A stretch of DNA of 64,000 nucleotides, taken from NCBI RefSeq assembly GCF_024529975.1, contig NZ_AP024897.1:1550001-1614000 (forward strand). The letters run 5' to 3'. The position numbers were made by a program, and so were the translations under genes. This document shows, in pieces, positions 19,601 to 27,553 of this stretch (within the stretch, counting starts at the first letter, position 1; the number at the start of each line of letters is the position of its first letter). Source of the stretch: Vibrio quintilis. Its GTDB lineage: Bacteria; Pseudomonadota; Gammaproteobacteria; Enterobacterales; Vibrionaceae. The notes under the pieces were generated by a model. That model saw only the letters and a list, made by a program, of their open reading frames with translations. It was not told where the DNA came from and searched no databases.

Positions 19601-22184
19601 AAGGGATGATCGTCAAGCGCTGAGTGACTGTCTGCTGACGACCGGTGATGGAATTACCGCAGAAGTGGACCGGGATAAGCTGGTGCAGTGGGTGGAATGT
19701 GCCGATCGGATTGCGCTGCTGGATATCATGAAAACCTTTCAGGACAGCGGTTTGTTCCAGAGCGCGGACCATGGCTATACGTTAGCGGAAATCATTGAAG
19801 CCACTCACACTTCCGATGACTATCATCACCTGATGCGGCGGTGGCTGCATGCACTGAGTGGTTTTGGCTGGCTGAAAGAATCTCAGAGTTTGTATTACTG
19901 TATCCGGCCATACAGCGGGCAGGAGCACGACAATACCTGGCAAAAACTGCAACAGCTGGAAGATGAAGTGCAGTACAGCGCGGAATTACTCCGCTATCTG
20001 CGTGAGTCAGCCGCCGCATTACCACAGCTTCTGACCGGTGAAGCGGATCCGCTCGATCTGTTATTCCCTCAGGGAGAGATGGATACGGCTCTGGCCGCGT
20101 ATAACAACAATCTGGTTGCCCGGACGATGAACCGGTGCGTGGTTGCTGCAGCAGAGCAACATGCGCAGAAATTCACCAAAGAAAAGCCGATGCGTCTGCT
20201 GGAAATCGGTGCCGGTGTCGGCGGGACATCGAACGATGTGATTCCCGCACTGGATGGCTATGCGGTCGATTACCAGTTTACGGATTTATCCACCTATTTC
20301 CTGAATGCGGCCCGTGAGCGTTACAGTCAGTATCCCTGGGTCAGATACGGTATTTTCGATCTCAATCAGCCCAACTGGCTGCAGGGACAACCCGATCGCA
20401 GCCTGGACATGATTGTGTGCGCGAATGTGCTGCATAACTCAGTTTATGCGCCTGATGTACTGGCACAGCTGCGGCGGATGGTGGTGCCCGGAGGCCTGAT
20501 TGTCATCATTGAAGCCACACGGGAAATTTACTCTCTGATGACGTCGATGGAGTTCAAACACGGCCTGAACGGATTTAAAGATTTCCGGCAGCAAACCGGG
20601 CAGACCTTCATTACCCGCAAGCAGTGGGTCGGACTGTTTGCCGATGCTGAGCTGGAATTACTCGGCGGATATCCGCTTGAAGACGATCCGATGAGTTATG
20701 CCGGACAAACCACCTTCCTTGTCCGCGCGCCGAAAACCCGGCATGTCGTGAGACAGGAAGACATGACCGGCTGGCTGGCAGAGCGCCTGCCGGCCTATAT
20801 GGTGCCTTCTTATATCGAAGTGCTTGAGCACCTGCCGTTGACCGCCAATGGTAAAGTTGACCGCAAAACACTGGCAAAACGGGTTGTTACACCGAAAACC
20901 GGCCAGGCCGTGGAAAATACCGGTGACATGACGGACATGGAGCAAAAAGTTGCTGCCATCTGGTCTGATGCATTAGGCGGCGTGCCGGTCGGACGGGATC
21001 AGGACTTCTTCCTTGCCGGCGGAGACTCGCTGTTGATCGCTCAGGTGGTCACCCGTTTGCGTGAGCAGATTCCGCAGTCACAGGCGCTGAGCTGGGACCG
21101 GCTGATGCGGGAAATGCTGAGTAAACCGACAGTCGCTCATATCGCAAAATTACTGGCGCATATTGAAGCTGGTGCTGAAAGTGAGAATGAAGGGTGTGTC
21201 GAGGTGTCACCCCTGGTACATCTGGCAGGTGCTGCAACGCCTTCAGAGCAGGGCGTGACCCGGATTCTGGTTCATGACGGCAGCGGTACACTGGCGCCTT
21301 ACCGGGAAGTCATCGCTGCAATTCAGGCGGCCATGAGAGAGGAAGACAGTCTGTTCGGCCTGACGCTGACTGACAATGCACAATTTTTACAGCGGCCAAC
21401 CGATGGTCTGATAGAAGAACTGGGCAGTGAATATGCAGCGCTGGTGGCAGATTTGGGTGTCAGCCGGGTGCAGGTGATTGGTTACTGTATGGGGGGCTTT
21501 ATCGCTGCTGAAATCTCCCGTAACCTGCTGGAAGCTGGTGTTGAACCGCATTGCTTTGCCGTCAGCAGTGGTAAATTCCAGCACCAGATTGAGGAAGATC
21601 TGTTACTGGAGCGTGCGTTTGCAACCCTGATGGGGGCTGAGCTGGTGGAAGCGGGGCATGCTCCGGACCATGAGGCACTGGATCGGGCAATTCAGCAAGT
21701 CATGTCGAAACATCAGGGGGTTATTCCTGAAGGCAGCATGTTGCAGTGCGAGGATGAATCTATTCGCCGGGCTTACACGGCGCTGGCAGAAAAACCTCAT
21801 CCACAGCGACTGAAAATGATCGCGACTGCCATGGCAGACGTGCAGGACAATGTCTGGAATGATGATCAGATTCAGAGTGTTTACCAGGTCTTCCGGCATA
21901 GCCTGACGGCCGTGGCAAACTATAATCCGTTGCCTTATCTGGGCGCACTTTCCATTTTTAACGATGATCAGTCGGTACAGCTTCTGCCGGGATTACCGGT
22001 TGAAATGAGCAGTATCTGGGAGGAAATATCTTTGGGGATCGCAGAACAATCAGTCATCAATGCCAATCATGTGACCTGTATGACGGGTGAGAGTCTTCAT
22101 CAGTGGCTGAAAGCACTGTTTGCTGGTGCGCCATTTGAACAGACATCAGCCAAAGAACAAACTGCCGAGGAATCATTATCATGA
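16668..22184 (+). CDS. PchF-type non-ribosomal peptide synthetase (docking-Cy-A-MT-PCP-TE)
   Basis: 1838 residues, close to the length I recall for pyochelin synthetase PchF. Domains: TubC_N-like docking domain (1-55); cyclisation domain (~65-500) with D200-xxxx-D205-xxS in place of HHxxxDG; adenylation domain (FTSGTTGKPKG, 674-684) with pocket residues D720, L721, Y724, N763 as in the cysteine code; methyltransferase (LLEIGAGVGGTS near 1178-1188) inserted before the A10 motif NGKVDRKTL (~1394); PCP with phosphopantetheine Ser1454 in AGGDSLL; C-terminal thioesterase whose elbow reads GYCMGG, with Cys1607 where Ser is usual. Expected chemistry: load cysteine, cyclise it onto an upstream acyl group to a thiazoline, N-methylate the reduced ring and release. 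The acyl donor module is not in the window. First gene of a four-gene overlapping operon. Confidence 0.92.
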   Translation: MTVKTLLSEMEALGVRLWTEAGQLRFQAPVGVLTEDHRNRLKAAKEDLIALLDAQAAGVQQDLEHRYAPFPLTPIQAAYLVGRGDAFEYGGVGCHGYLELNFDRLDIERMKQAWTQLIQRHPMLRAVILPDGVQQVLEDFEMPEVIVTDLTTQPAADAAQKLEAIRAQMGSKVYTPEQAPLYELSISRMPAHDTLHVSVDLLIADFVSIQVLLSELDHLYRHPEEELPAIRAGFRDILLAERAAIDTPAGQAKYTRDKQYWTERLNTLPPAPDWPVQETQQKYGKAAFARHDFTLEKEKWQQLQQKARDQRMTSSGVVLAAFSEVLRRWSATKSFCVNVTVLNRPAIHEDIHRIIGDFTQINILEVKEAPGTDFITRTRHLQDQLLTDLEHSSYTGVDLLRDIGRSAETRGRLMPYVFTSTLGAGKGDNESFMEGATLAYGISQTPQVWLDCQVSERDGSLHLNWDVREGVFRDGVIEQAFDAMCRLICDLAENDRWLESSVVTLPENLLDQRKLQNLIQAPLPQNPLHAGFIRQVVETPDRIAVSADKQHYTYKALAEKAAAVASWLKDNGISQAEPVAVCLPKSFDQIAAVMGVMLAGGAYVPLSAEQPRHRHNLIMQDARITKLITDQANSQGWDEPIRSLYTENAQPAPFLPEAWIQTEFEPQQLAYVIFTSGTTGKPKGVMISHQAAQNTLSDVSTRISLQAADKVLGLASLSFDLSVYDVFATLSCGAALVLPETDQLNNPAHWLELLTTHEITVWNSVPAQLQMLTSVLEDQAVSLSLRVAMLSGDWIPVSLPDTARRFIPDLRIISMGGATEAAVWSVWYDIESVKPTDKSIPYGRPMNNQGFHILDDDMQPCPDWVPGALYISGHGLALGYMGDPQKTRQQFVTHPQTGERLYQTGDNGRFREDGLIEFLGRNDTQVKINGHRIELSEIDSVLQQHPQVAHVTSVISQQEDDEKRLAAFIEAAYLTEPARDDRQALSDCLLTTGDGITAEVDRDKLVQWVECADRIALLDIMKTFQDSGLFQSADHGYTLAEIIEATHTSDDYHHLMRRWLHALSGFGWLKESQSLYYCIRPYSGQEHDNTWQKLQQLEDEVQYSAELLRYLRESAAALPQLLTGEADPLDLLFPQGEMDTALAAYNNNLVARTMNRCVVAAAEQHAQKFTKEKPMRLLEIGAGVGGTSNDVIPALDGYAVDYQFTDLSTYFLNAARERYSQYPWVRYGIFDLNQPNWLQGQPDRSLDMIVCANVLHNSVYAPDVLAQLRRMVVPGGLIVIIEATREIYSLMTSMEFKHGLNGFKDFRQQTGQTFITRKQWVGLFADAELELLGGYPLEDDPMSYAGQTTFLVRAPKTRHVVRQEDMTGWLAERLPAYMVPSYIEVLEHLPLTANGKVDRKTLAKRVVTPKTGQAVENTGDMTDMEQKVAAIWSDALGGVPVGRDQDFFLAGGDSLLIAQVVTRLREQIPQSQALSWDRLMREMLSKPTVAHIAKLLAHIEAGAESENEGCVEVSPLVHLAGAATPSEQGVTRILVHDGSGTLAPYREVIAAIQAAMREEDSLFGLTLTDNAQFLQRPTDGLIEELGSEYAALVADLGVSRVQVIGYCMGGFIAAEISRNLLEAGVEPHCFAVSSGKFQHQIEEDLLLERAFATLMGAELVEAGHAPDHEALDRAIQQVMSKHQGVIPEGSMLQCEDESIRRAYTALAEKPHPQRLKMIATAMADVQDNVWNDDQIQSVYQVFRHSLTAVANYNPLPYLGALSIFNDDQSVQLLPGLPVEMSSIWEEISLGIAEQSVINANHVTCMTGESLHQWLKALFAGAPFEQTSAKEQTAEESLS

Positions 22185-23284
22185 GCGCTGTTATTGGTGT
22201 GACCGGCATCACCGGAATGGTCGGGAAAGCATTGCTTTCCCTGATTGAAACTTATCAGCCTGATGCCCGGATTTGTCTGGGTGTCAGGCAGCCGGAGCGT
22301 CTGGCTGACAGCCCGTATCCGGTTGTTCATGTTGATCTGGAACAGCCGGCGTCTCTGGCTGCGTTTTGTCAGGGCTGTGATGTCATCGTTAATTGTGCCG
22401 GTCCTTCTGCATTTTATGGCCTCAATGTTGCGCGTGCAGCGGCTATCGCCGGGGCTCACTGCATTGAGGCATTTGGCAGTTATGGCCCGGATTCTGCCAG
22501 CGAGCTGGATGAAATCATTGCTGTTCCCGGCGCGCGAAGTGTGATTACCGGGGCGGGAGTGTTCCCCGGATTGTCCGAATTACTGCCGTTAGCAATGGCT
22601 GACCGGTATTTTGATAACGTCAGCACACTGCATGCTGCTGCCGGCGGGCTGGAGCCCTGTTCGAAAGGTGCCGGGATTGACATACTGATGAGTGCAGTCG
22701 CCGGATATGGTCAGGCAGCAGGTGCCGATCTGACAGAGCTGGAAGGCTTTCCGCCTCACATCATTGCCAAGCCATTCCGGAGTACGGATTTTGTCCAAAT
22801 GACGGAGACATTCGGTTGTCAGGAAGCCAGCTGGTATTCGGTTTTTTCTTCACCCCGGGTACCGGAAGTGATTTCTGCTCAGTGCCACCGGCTGGCTTCA
22901 GCCGGTGATTTTACGGAAAGTATGATGTTGTCCGCAGCTGAAAAACTGATTGAAGTTGCCGATGAACAGCTGGCCGGCAGAAAACCATGGTACCGGATGC
23001 GTATTGAGATGAGCGGCAGCCAGCAGGGGGAACCGCTGTGTTACCGGGCACTGCTGCAGACACCGGAAAGTTATGTGCTGACGGCGCTGACCATGTATGC
23101 CGCATTAAAAACTGTGCTGCAGGATCTTTCCCTGCAGGGCTGTTACCGCGCCAGCCACATTGTCAGCCCTGAACTGATGGTGTCTCTGATCAAAGATGAT
23201 GAACGTCATCAGCTGCATATTGTTCAGGTTCCGGTTCATTCAACACTGATTGATTCCACAGAAACAGAGGAAGGCTTCTTATAA
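22181..23284 (+). CDS. Saccharopine dehydrogenase-like oxidoreductase, possible PchK-type thiazoline reductase
   Basis: 367 residues, start overlaps the NRPS stop by 4 bp. N-terminal Rossmann motif GVTGITGMVG (residues 6-15) and the NCAGPSAFYGLNVARAAAIAGAHCIEAFG segment place it in the NAD(P)-binding saccharopine dehydrogenase-like superfamily. From memory, the thiazoline reductase PchK of enantio-pyochelin clusters belongs to this superfamily and is unrelated to PchG, so reduction of an NRPS-bound ring is plausible. It is unusual that a PchG-type reductase follows immediately. Function is inferred from context. Confidence 0.7.
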   Translation: MSAVIGVTGITGMVGKALLSLIETYQPDARICLGVRQPERLADSPYPVVHVDLEQPASLAAFCQGCDVIVNCAGPSAFYGLNVARAAAIAGAHCIEAFGSYGPDSASELDEIIAVPGARSVITGAGVFPGLSELLPLAMADRYFDNVSTLHAAAGGLEPCSKGAGIDILMSAVAGYGQAAGADLTELEGFPPHIIAKPFRSTDFVQMTETFGCQEASWYSVFSSPRVPEVISAQCHRLASAGDFTESMMLSAAEKLIEVADEQLAGRKPWYRMRIEMSGSQQGEPLCYRALLQTPESYVLTALTMYAALKTVLQDLSLQGCYRASHIVSPELMVSLIKDDERHQLHIVQVPVHSTLIDSTETEEGFL

Positions 23285-24411
23285 TGACTGATACATTGAT
23301 GAAATCCAGTGATTCGGTGCAACCTTTACGGGTGTTACTGTGTGGTGCCGCTTTTGGTGAAGTGTATCTGAAAGCGATAGAGCGCCTGCCTCAGTACTTT
23401 CAGCTGGCTGGTGTGATGGCCCGCGGGAGCGAACACAGCCGGAAGATTGCACAAGCGCATCAGGTGCCACTGGTGACATCGGTTGATGAGGTGTCGAAAG
23501 CCGATTTTGATCTTGCCTGTGTGGTGATTAAATCAGGCGTAGTCGGTGGCCCCGGCACCAAAATCAGCTGTGCTTTGATGGAAAAAGAGATTCCGGTGAT
23601 TCAGGAATACCCGTTGCACTGTGATGAAGTGGTTCAGTGCATCAAAACGTCGAATCAGTTTAAGACGCCGTGGGTGATGAACAGTTTTTATCCCGATGTT
23701 GCACCGGTCCGGCGGTTTATCGAAGCGGTACAGGGACTGCGCAAGCTGTCAGATATCTGTGCTATCAATATTGAAACCAGTATTCAGGTGATGTATCCGC
23801 TGATTGATATTCTGATGCAGAGTCTGGGAAATCTGCGACCGTGGCGTTTCTCTGAAGTCCTGTTTCAAAACGGGCCATTCTCCGTCATTTCGGCCCGGTT
23901 TGGCACTATTCCCGTGGTGTTTCATATTCAGAATCAGATTCATCCGGATGATCCGGACAATTACATGCACGTATTACACCGTATTTCGGTGACATCAGAA
24001 GATGGCACACTGACACTGAATGATACTCACGGTGATGTGACCTGGTCGCCACGGGCGCACGTCCCCAGAAACGAACAGGGATATCTGGATTTGTTTAATG
24101 ACGATTATCCGCAGATGAAAGAGAAAGTCCTGCAATCGCTGACCGGCGAAGGCGGTGATTCACCGGTTCGCTATGCCGAAGTTTTCAGTCAGTTGTTGCC
24201 GGAGGCGATGGAAAAAGTGCTGACCCGCTTTTATCATCAGGTTGTCCGGGGAGATCTGAACCGGCCGCTTCAACAGCGGCTGCTGACAACCTGCCAGTGC
24301 TGGCAGGCACTGAATGAAGCGTTGGGACCAACGGAAGTGATCAGTCAGGAGCGGCCATACCGGTTGATCACTGCCCGGCACCTGGAGGAAGCGATTGATG
24401 ATTTACAATAA
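23284..24411 (+). CDS. Thiazolinyl imine reductase (PchG/Irp3-like)
   Basis: 375 residues; the ATG overlaps the previous stop by one base. RVLLCGAAFGEVYL (about 16-29) is the atypical dinucleotide-binding motif of the Irp3/PchG family, a Gfo/Idh/MocA-like branch. The later IPVIQEYPLHCDEV region is also typical. Known members reduce a thiazoline ring on the carrier protein to a thiazolidine using NADPH in yersiniabactin and pyochelin assembly. It would act in trans on the PCP of the upstream NRPS. Confidence 0.85.
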   Translation: MTDTLMKSSDSVQPLRVLLCGAAFGEVYLKAIERLPQYFQLAGVMARGSEHSRKIAQAHQVPLVTSVDEVSKADFDLACVVIKSGVVGGPGTKISCALMEKEIPVIQEYPLHCDEVVQCIKTSNQFKTPWVMNSFYPDVAPVRRFIEAVQGLRKLSDICAINIETSIQVMYPLIDILMQSLGNLRPWRFSEVLFQNGPFSVISARFGTIPVVFHIQNQIHPDDPDNYMHVLHRISVTSEDGTLTLNDTHGDVTWSPRAHVPRNEQGYLDLFNDDYPQMKEKVLQSLTGEGGDSPVRYAEVFSQLLPEAMEKVLTRFYHQVVRGDLNRPLQQRLLTTCQCWQALNEALGPTEVISQERPYRLITARHLEEAIDDLQ

Positions 24412-25288
24412 CCAGTCTCAGGGGCAGTTCTCAGAGATGCCCGTTTCTGACGTAACTGAGCCTGACCGTCAACCACAGAACCGGGGGCAAAGCGCCCCCG
24501 CAGGATCAAAAAGCGCCCCCGCAGGCTCCAAATGGTTGAAAGTGTTTGCGCCCAATCCGGACGCATCGCTTCGGTTAATCTGCCTGCCACACGCGGGCGG
24601 CGGCGCCAGTGCCTATGCGACCTGGGCTAAATTATTACCGGTACATACCGAGCTGGTGGCGTTACAGTTACCGGGCAGGGAAGACCGGCTGGCAGAGCCG
24701 ATGATTGACTCGATGCCGGCGCTGGTCAATATACTGCTGCCTTATCTGCTGCAACTGAGTGACAAGCCATATGTTTTATTCGGCCATAGTATGGGCGCGG
24801 TGCTGGCCTATGAAATTTGTCAGATGATGCTCAGAACCGGTCAGCGGCTGCCGGAGCATTTAATCGTCTCCGGCCGGGAAGCGCCCCGACTGAGTCGTGC
24901 CGATAATCTCCACCTCGTGCCGGATCAGGAACTGACGGAAGCGATGATCAAACTGGAACCACAGAGTCAGGCGGTGTTTGATCATCCGGAACTGGCAGCC
25001 ATCAGCCTGCCGGTGATTCGCAATGATTACCGGCTGATTAATGGTTACCGGTATCACCCGGACAGCCAGAGGCTCAACCTTCCGCTGACTGCAATCAGCG
25101 GTGACGATGATCCGGAATTATTACCCGGTGACATGTCAGCATGGCAGGAAGTCACTGAAGGGCATTTCAGCTGGCATCGTTTCAGTGGCGGGCATTTCTA
25201 TCTGAAACCACACCGGGAAGGCGTGGTCCGGATTATTGCTGACGTCATGAATACCGTGTTACAGAAGCAGGACAACCACGTCGCATAA
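24398..25288 (+). CDS. Type II (editing) thioesterase, PchC/Irp4-like
   Basis: 296 residues from the ATG at 24398, 9 nt after GGAGG and overlapping the reductase stop. Alpha/beta hydrolase with LICLPHAGGGASAYATW, LQLPGREDRLAEP and nucleophile Ser131 in GHSMG; a histidine near the C-terminus (SGGHFYLKPH) completes the triad. It removes wrongly loaded acyl groups from carrier proteins. The ~45-residue N-terminal extension is unusual and contains a direct 7-residue repeat (SAPAGSK twice) made by a 21-bp tandem duplication. Confidence 0.88.
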   Translation: MIYNNQSQGQFSEMPVSDVTEPDRQPQNRGQSAPAGSKSAPAGSKWLKVFAPNPDASLRLICLPHAGGGASAYATWAKLLPVHTELVALQLPGREDRLAEPMIDSMPALVNILLPYLLQLSDKPYVLFGHSMGAVLAYEICQMMLRTGQRLPEHLIVSGREAPRLSRADNLHLVPDQELTEAMIKLEPQSQAVFDHPELAAISLPVIRNDYRLINGYRYHPDSQRLNLPLTAISGDDDPELLPGDMSAWQEVTEGHFSWHRFSGGHFYLKPHREGVVRIIADVMNTVLQKQDNHVA

Positions 25289-25302
25289 CCAGATGCAATG
25301 AC

Positions 25303-25626
25303 TCACTTTTTCGGTGTATACACAGGGCCGGGAAAGTGTGTCACCTTATCATTCAGTTCAATGATTTTTGCCGTGCCGTTTTGGGCAACCCGATCAACTC
25401 TCAGAATGCAGTGCATCGGCAGAAAAGTGTGGTCAACAGCCGTGAATTCATCCTTCAGCTTCTCATGGCTGGGGTCGAGTACAATCGTCGTTTGGGTATC
25501 CCAGACAAAATCACCAATTTCAATAAAACCGAAGATATTGCTGCTGTGCAATTCCCGGACAAACACTTCATATTGCTTTCCGGCCTGGATAAAAATCACT
25601 TTATATAATGCTTTTGGCTTCGTCAT
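25303..25626 (-). CDS. DUF1820 family protein
   Basis: 107 residues. LYKVIFIQAGKQYEVFVREL...GFIEIGDFVWD and VLDPSHEKLKDEF...THTFLPMHCILRVD-like spacing match the DUF1820 family, small conserved gammaproteobacterial proteins of unknown role. Convergent with the NRPS operon, 14 bp from its end, so it marks the return to chromosomal backbone. Confidence 0.8.
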   Translation of the reverse strand: MTKPKALYKVIFIQAGKQYEVFVRELHSSNIFGFIEIGDFVWDTQTTIVLDPSHEKLKDEFTAVDHTFLPMHCILRVDRVAQNGTAKIIELNDKVTHFPGPVYTPKK

Positions 25627-26019
25627 GGCTTGTTTTTTTATCGTGAGCCCGGCTCTTGAGCCCGTCTTTTACAGCGGTTTCTTTTTACAGCGGATAGCCG
25701 GGCAGGCATTGATGGTTAACCTGATTCTGGCACAGAATGGTATCACCGGTGAATCTTTGTGGTTAATTTGCGTACAGGTCAACACTTTGCCGTGAATTTG
25801 CTGTCAGCCATTGTCAGGTATTAAGTGATCAGAATGATTCTCCGGCATTCCGGGGTGCAGGTGATCGCATCCTGCAGAAAAATAGTTTGGTTTCCGGCTG
25901 ATAATCTGTATCTTTTCCCGGAGCATTTTTGAACAGATATACCCTGGCAACCTGCATCTTCAGGTTGCCAGGGTATTTCAGGTTGCCTGGGTATAGGTAT
26001 ACAGGGTTTTCCCTGAAAG
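25627..26019 (+). other. Intergenic region with palindromic repeat
   Basis: Nearly 400 bp without a supported gene. It contains the REP-like palindrome at 25939-25976 plus an extra right half (25979-25995), immediately upstream of the HAD gene. No clear promoter seen. Confidence 0.5.
25939..25995 (+). repeat. REP-like palindrome with extra half-site
   Basis: Perfect inverted repeat ATACCCTGGCAACCTG / CAGGTTGCCAGGGTAT around a CATCTT loop, followed by a second right arm (CAGGTTGCCTGGGTATA). Related copies lie at 27762, 50648 and at both ends of the element at 53394-53661. Confidence 0.85.
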
Positions 26020-26694
26020 ATGAATAAAAACAGACTGATACAGGTCATGGAGAAAGATTTGAAAAATTATAAAGCTTATTTATTTGATTTGGATGGCACG
26101 CTGGTGAATTCTGAGCCTTTAAAAGGGCGGGCGATTGCGCTGACCTGCCATGATTATGGCTTCCCGGTTGATTATCATCTGTATCAAACGGTGATGGGGC
26201 AGCACTGGTCAGCAGTGACGGCGCATTTCTTTCAACACGCAGGATTTAATCCGGATCAGGCTGAATTTGATCAGAAATTCAGGGCGCATTATGAACAGTT
26301 ACTTGCCCGGGAATTAGCGCTGAACCCCGGTGTGTCTGACTATCTGCAATCCCTGCAAGATGCCGGTCAGCCCTGTGCTGTGGTGAGCTCCGGCGCCCGC
26401 TGGATGGTGGAAAATATTCTCAGTGCGATGCAGATCGCAAAGATATTCAGCGTGGTGATTGCCAGAGAAGATGTCACCCGTCATAAGCCGGATCCGCAGG
26501 GGTATTTGTCCGCCTTGTCTCAGCTGGGCGTTGCGCCGCAAGACGCGCTGATCTTTGAAGATTCTGCAGCAGGGATTGAATCAGGCATCGCCTCCGGGTG
26601 TGATGTGGTTGCCTTTGCCCACGAATTTAATGCAAACAATGATCTATCTCAGGCGGTACAGGTGATTTCAGATTATAGTCAAATGGGCCGGTAG
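26020..26694 (+). CDS. HAD-superfamily hydrolase (phosphatase / beta-phosphoglucomutase-like)
   Basis: 224 residues. Motif I YLFDLDGTLVNSEP (Asp nucleophile), motif II VVSSGAR, Lys of motif III in TRHKPDPQGYL, and motif IV IFEDSAAGIESGIASG define subfamily IA with a helical cap. It probably dephosphorylates a sugar phosphate; the substrate is not predictable. The start is uncertain: ATG 26020 or 26047, neither with a strong ribosome site. Confidence 0.85.
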   Translation: MNKNRLIQVMEKDLKNYKAYLFDLDGTLVNSEPLKGRAIALTCHDYGFPVDYHLYQTVMGQHWSAVTAHFFQHAGFNPDQAEFDQKFRAHYEQLLARELALNPGVSDYLQSLQDAGQPCAVVSSGARWMVENILSAMQIAKIFSVVIAREDVTRHKPDPQGYLSALSQLGVAPQDALIFEDSAAGIESGIASGCDVVAFAHEFNANNDLSQAVQVISDYSQMGR

Positions 26695-26724
26695 TCAGGG
26701 TCAGCAGCAGACAGGGAGGCAGGG

Positions 26725-27000
26725 ATGAGCCAAAAGGATATTCAGCAGGTCATTGCAGCGTTTACTTCGATTGAACAAGCGCTGAATTACTTTGAAATTG
26801 AATTTGACCAACGCTTTATCGACCAGCACGGCAAGCAGTTAGTGAAGCGGTTTAACGGCTATCTGCTGCTGGAAAAACCCGAAGACTGGTTTGCCGCCCG
26901 GCGCGCCCTGAAAAATGCCTACTGCAAAGTTCAGCGCAGCCTGCTTGACCCGCACACCCGCTCCGCCTGCCGCGGCTGCACGTCTTGCCAAAGGCGGTGA
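26725..27000 (+). CDS. Small conserved protein, possibly NifW-like
   Basis: 91 residues with a strong GGGAGG site. The pattern SIEQALNYFEIEFDQRFIDQHGKQLVKRFNGYL resembles the N-terminal signature of NifW (ED-FF-F-YD...H-L-RF--YL). The C-terminus ends in a Cys cluster (CRGCTSCQRR) that could bind metal. No nif genes are nearby, so a nitrogenase role is unlikely; the family call is tentative. Confidence 0.5.
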   Translation: MSQKDIQQVIAAFTSIEQALNYFEIEFDQRFIDQHGKQLVKRFNGYLLLEKPEDWFAARRALKNAYCKVQRSLLDPHTRSACRGCTSCQRR

Positions 27001-27247
27001 GGGTGTTAAAGCCCGGTTTTGTGGCTGAACCCTCCGTAAATGTCAGATTTGTGGTCAGATCATTATTGGATGGAAAAAAGATTTGGGCAGAAAAGAATTT
27101 AGCTCAAATCTGATTTGAAGAAAGCACCAAAAAACAGGTCACTGTCAGATCAGATTTGAGCTGGTACATGCGTTTTTAACGCGTTCAGATCATCAACATT
27201 TTGTTATGTCTTTTTATCAAAACGACCTGGAGTGGCCTTTTGTTGTA

Positions 27248-27553
27248 TTATTCGAAGCAGCTATCTTTTTCTGAATGAGGACAGTAATACTTCCTTGCTT
27301 CCTTATTCCACTTCGGAGTCCAATTTTTGCCATATCCCTTATGTGTTGGTTTACCCCACTCGTATGTAGTACACAATCCACAATTTTCATACTTTCTTGC
27401 TTGATACTTAAAGAAGTGACCATGGCAATTTCCTTGTGCCCAAATAGAATGAGCAACGACTTTTCCACATGATCCCGATGCAACTGCTTGAGAACTAAGT
27501 ACCGAAAACGACAACATAAGTGCGACATTTAGAGCTAAATTCAATTTTTTCAT
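27248..27553 (-). CDS. Small exported cysteine-rich protein
   Basis: 101 residues. Signal peptide: KK start, hydrophobic NVALMLSFSVLSS, and AVA-S cleavage near residue 26. The mature ~75 residues contain six cysteines (GSCG, GNCHG, ENCGLC, YYCPH, DSCF), consistent with three disulfides in the periplasm or outside the cell, and many aromatic and Lys residues. No family recognised. Monocistronic, A+T-rich surroundings. Confidence 0.65.
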   Translation of the reverse strand: MKKLNLALNVALMLSFSVLSSQAVASGSCGKVVAHSIWAQGNCHGHFFKYQARKYENCGLCTTYEWGKPTHKGYGKNWTPKWNKEARKYYCPHSEKDSCFE

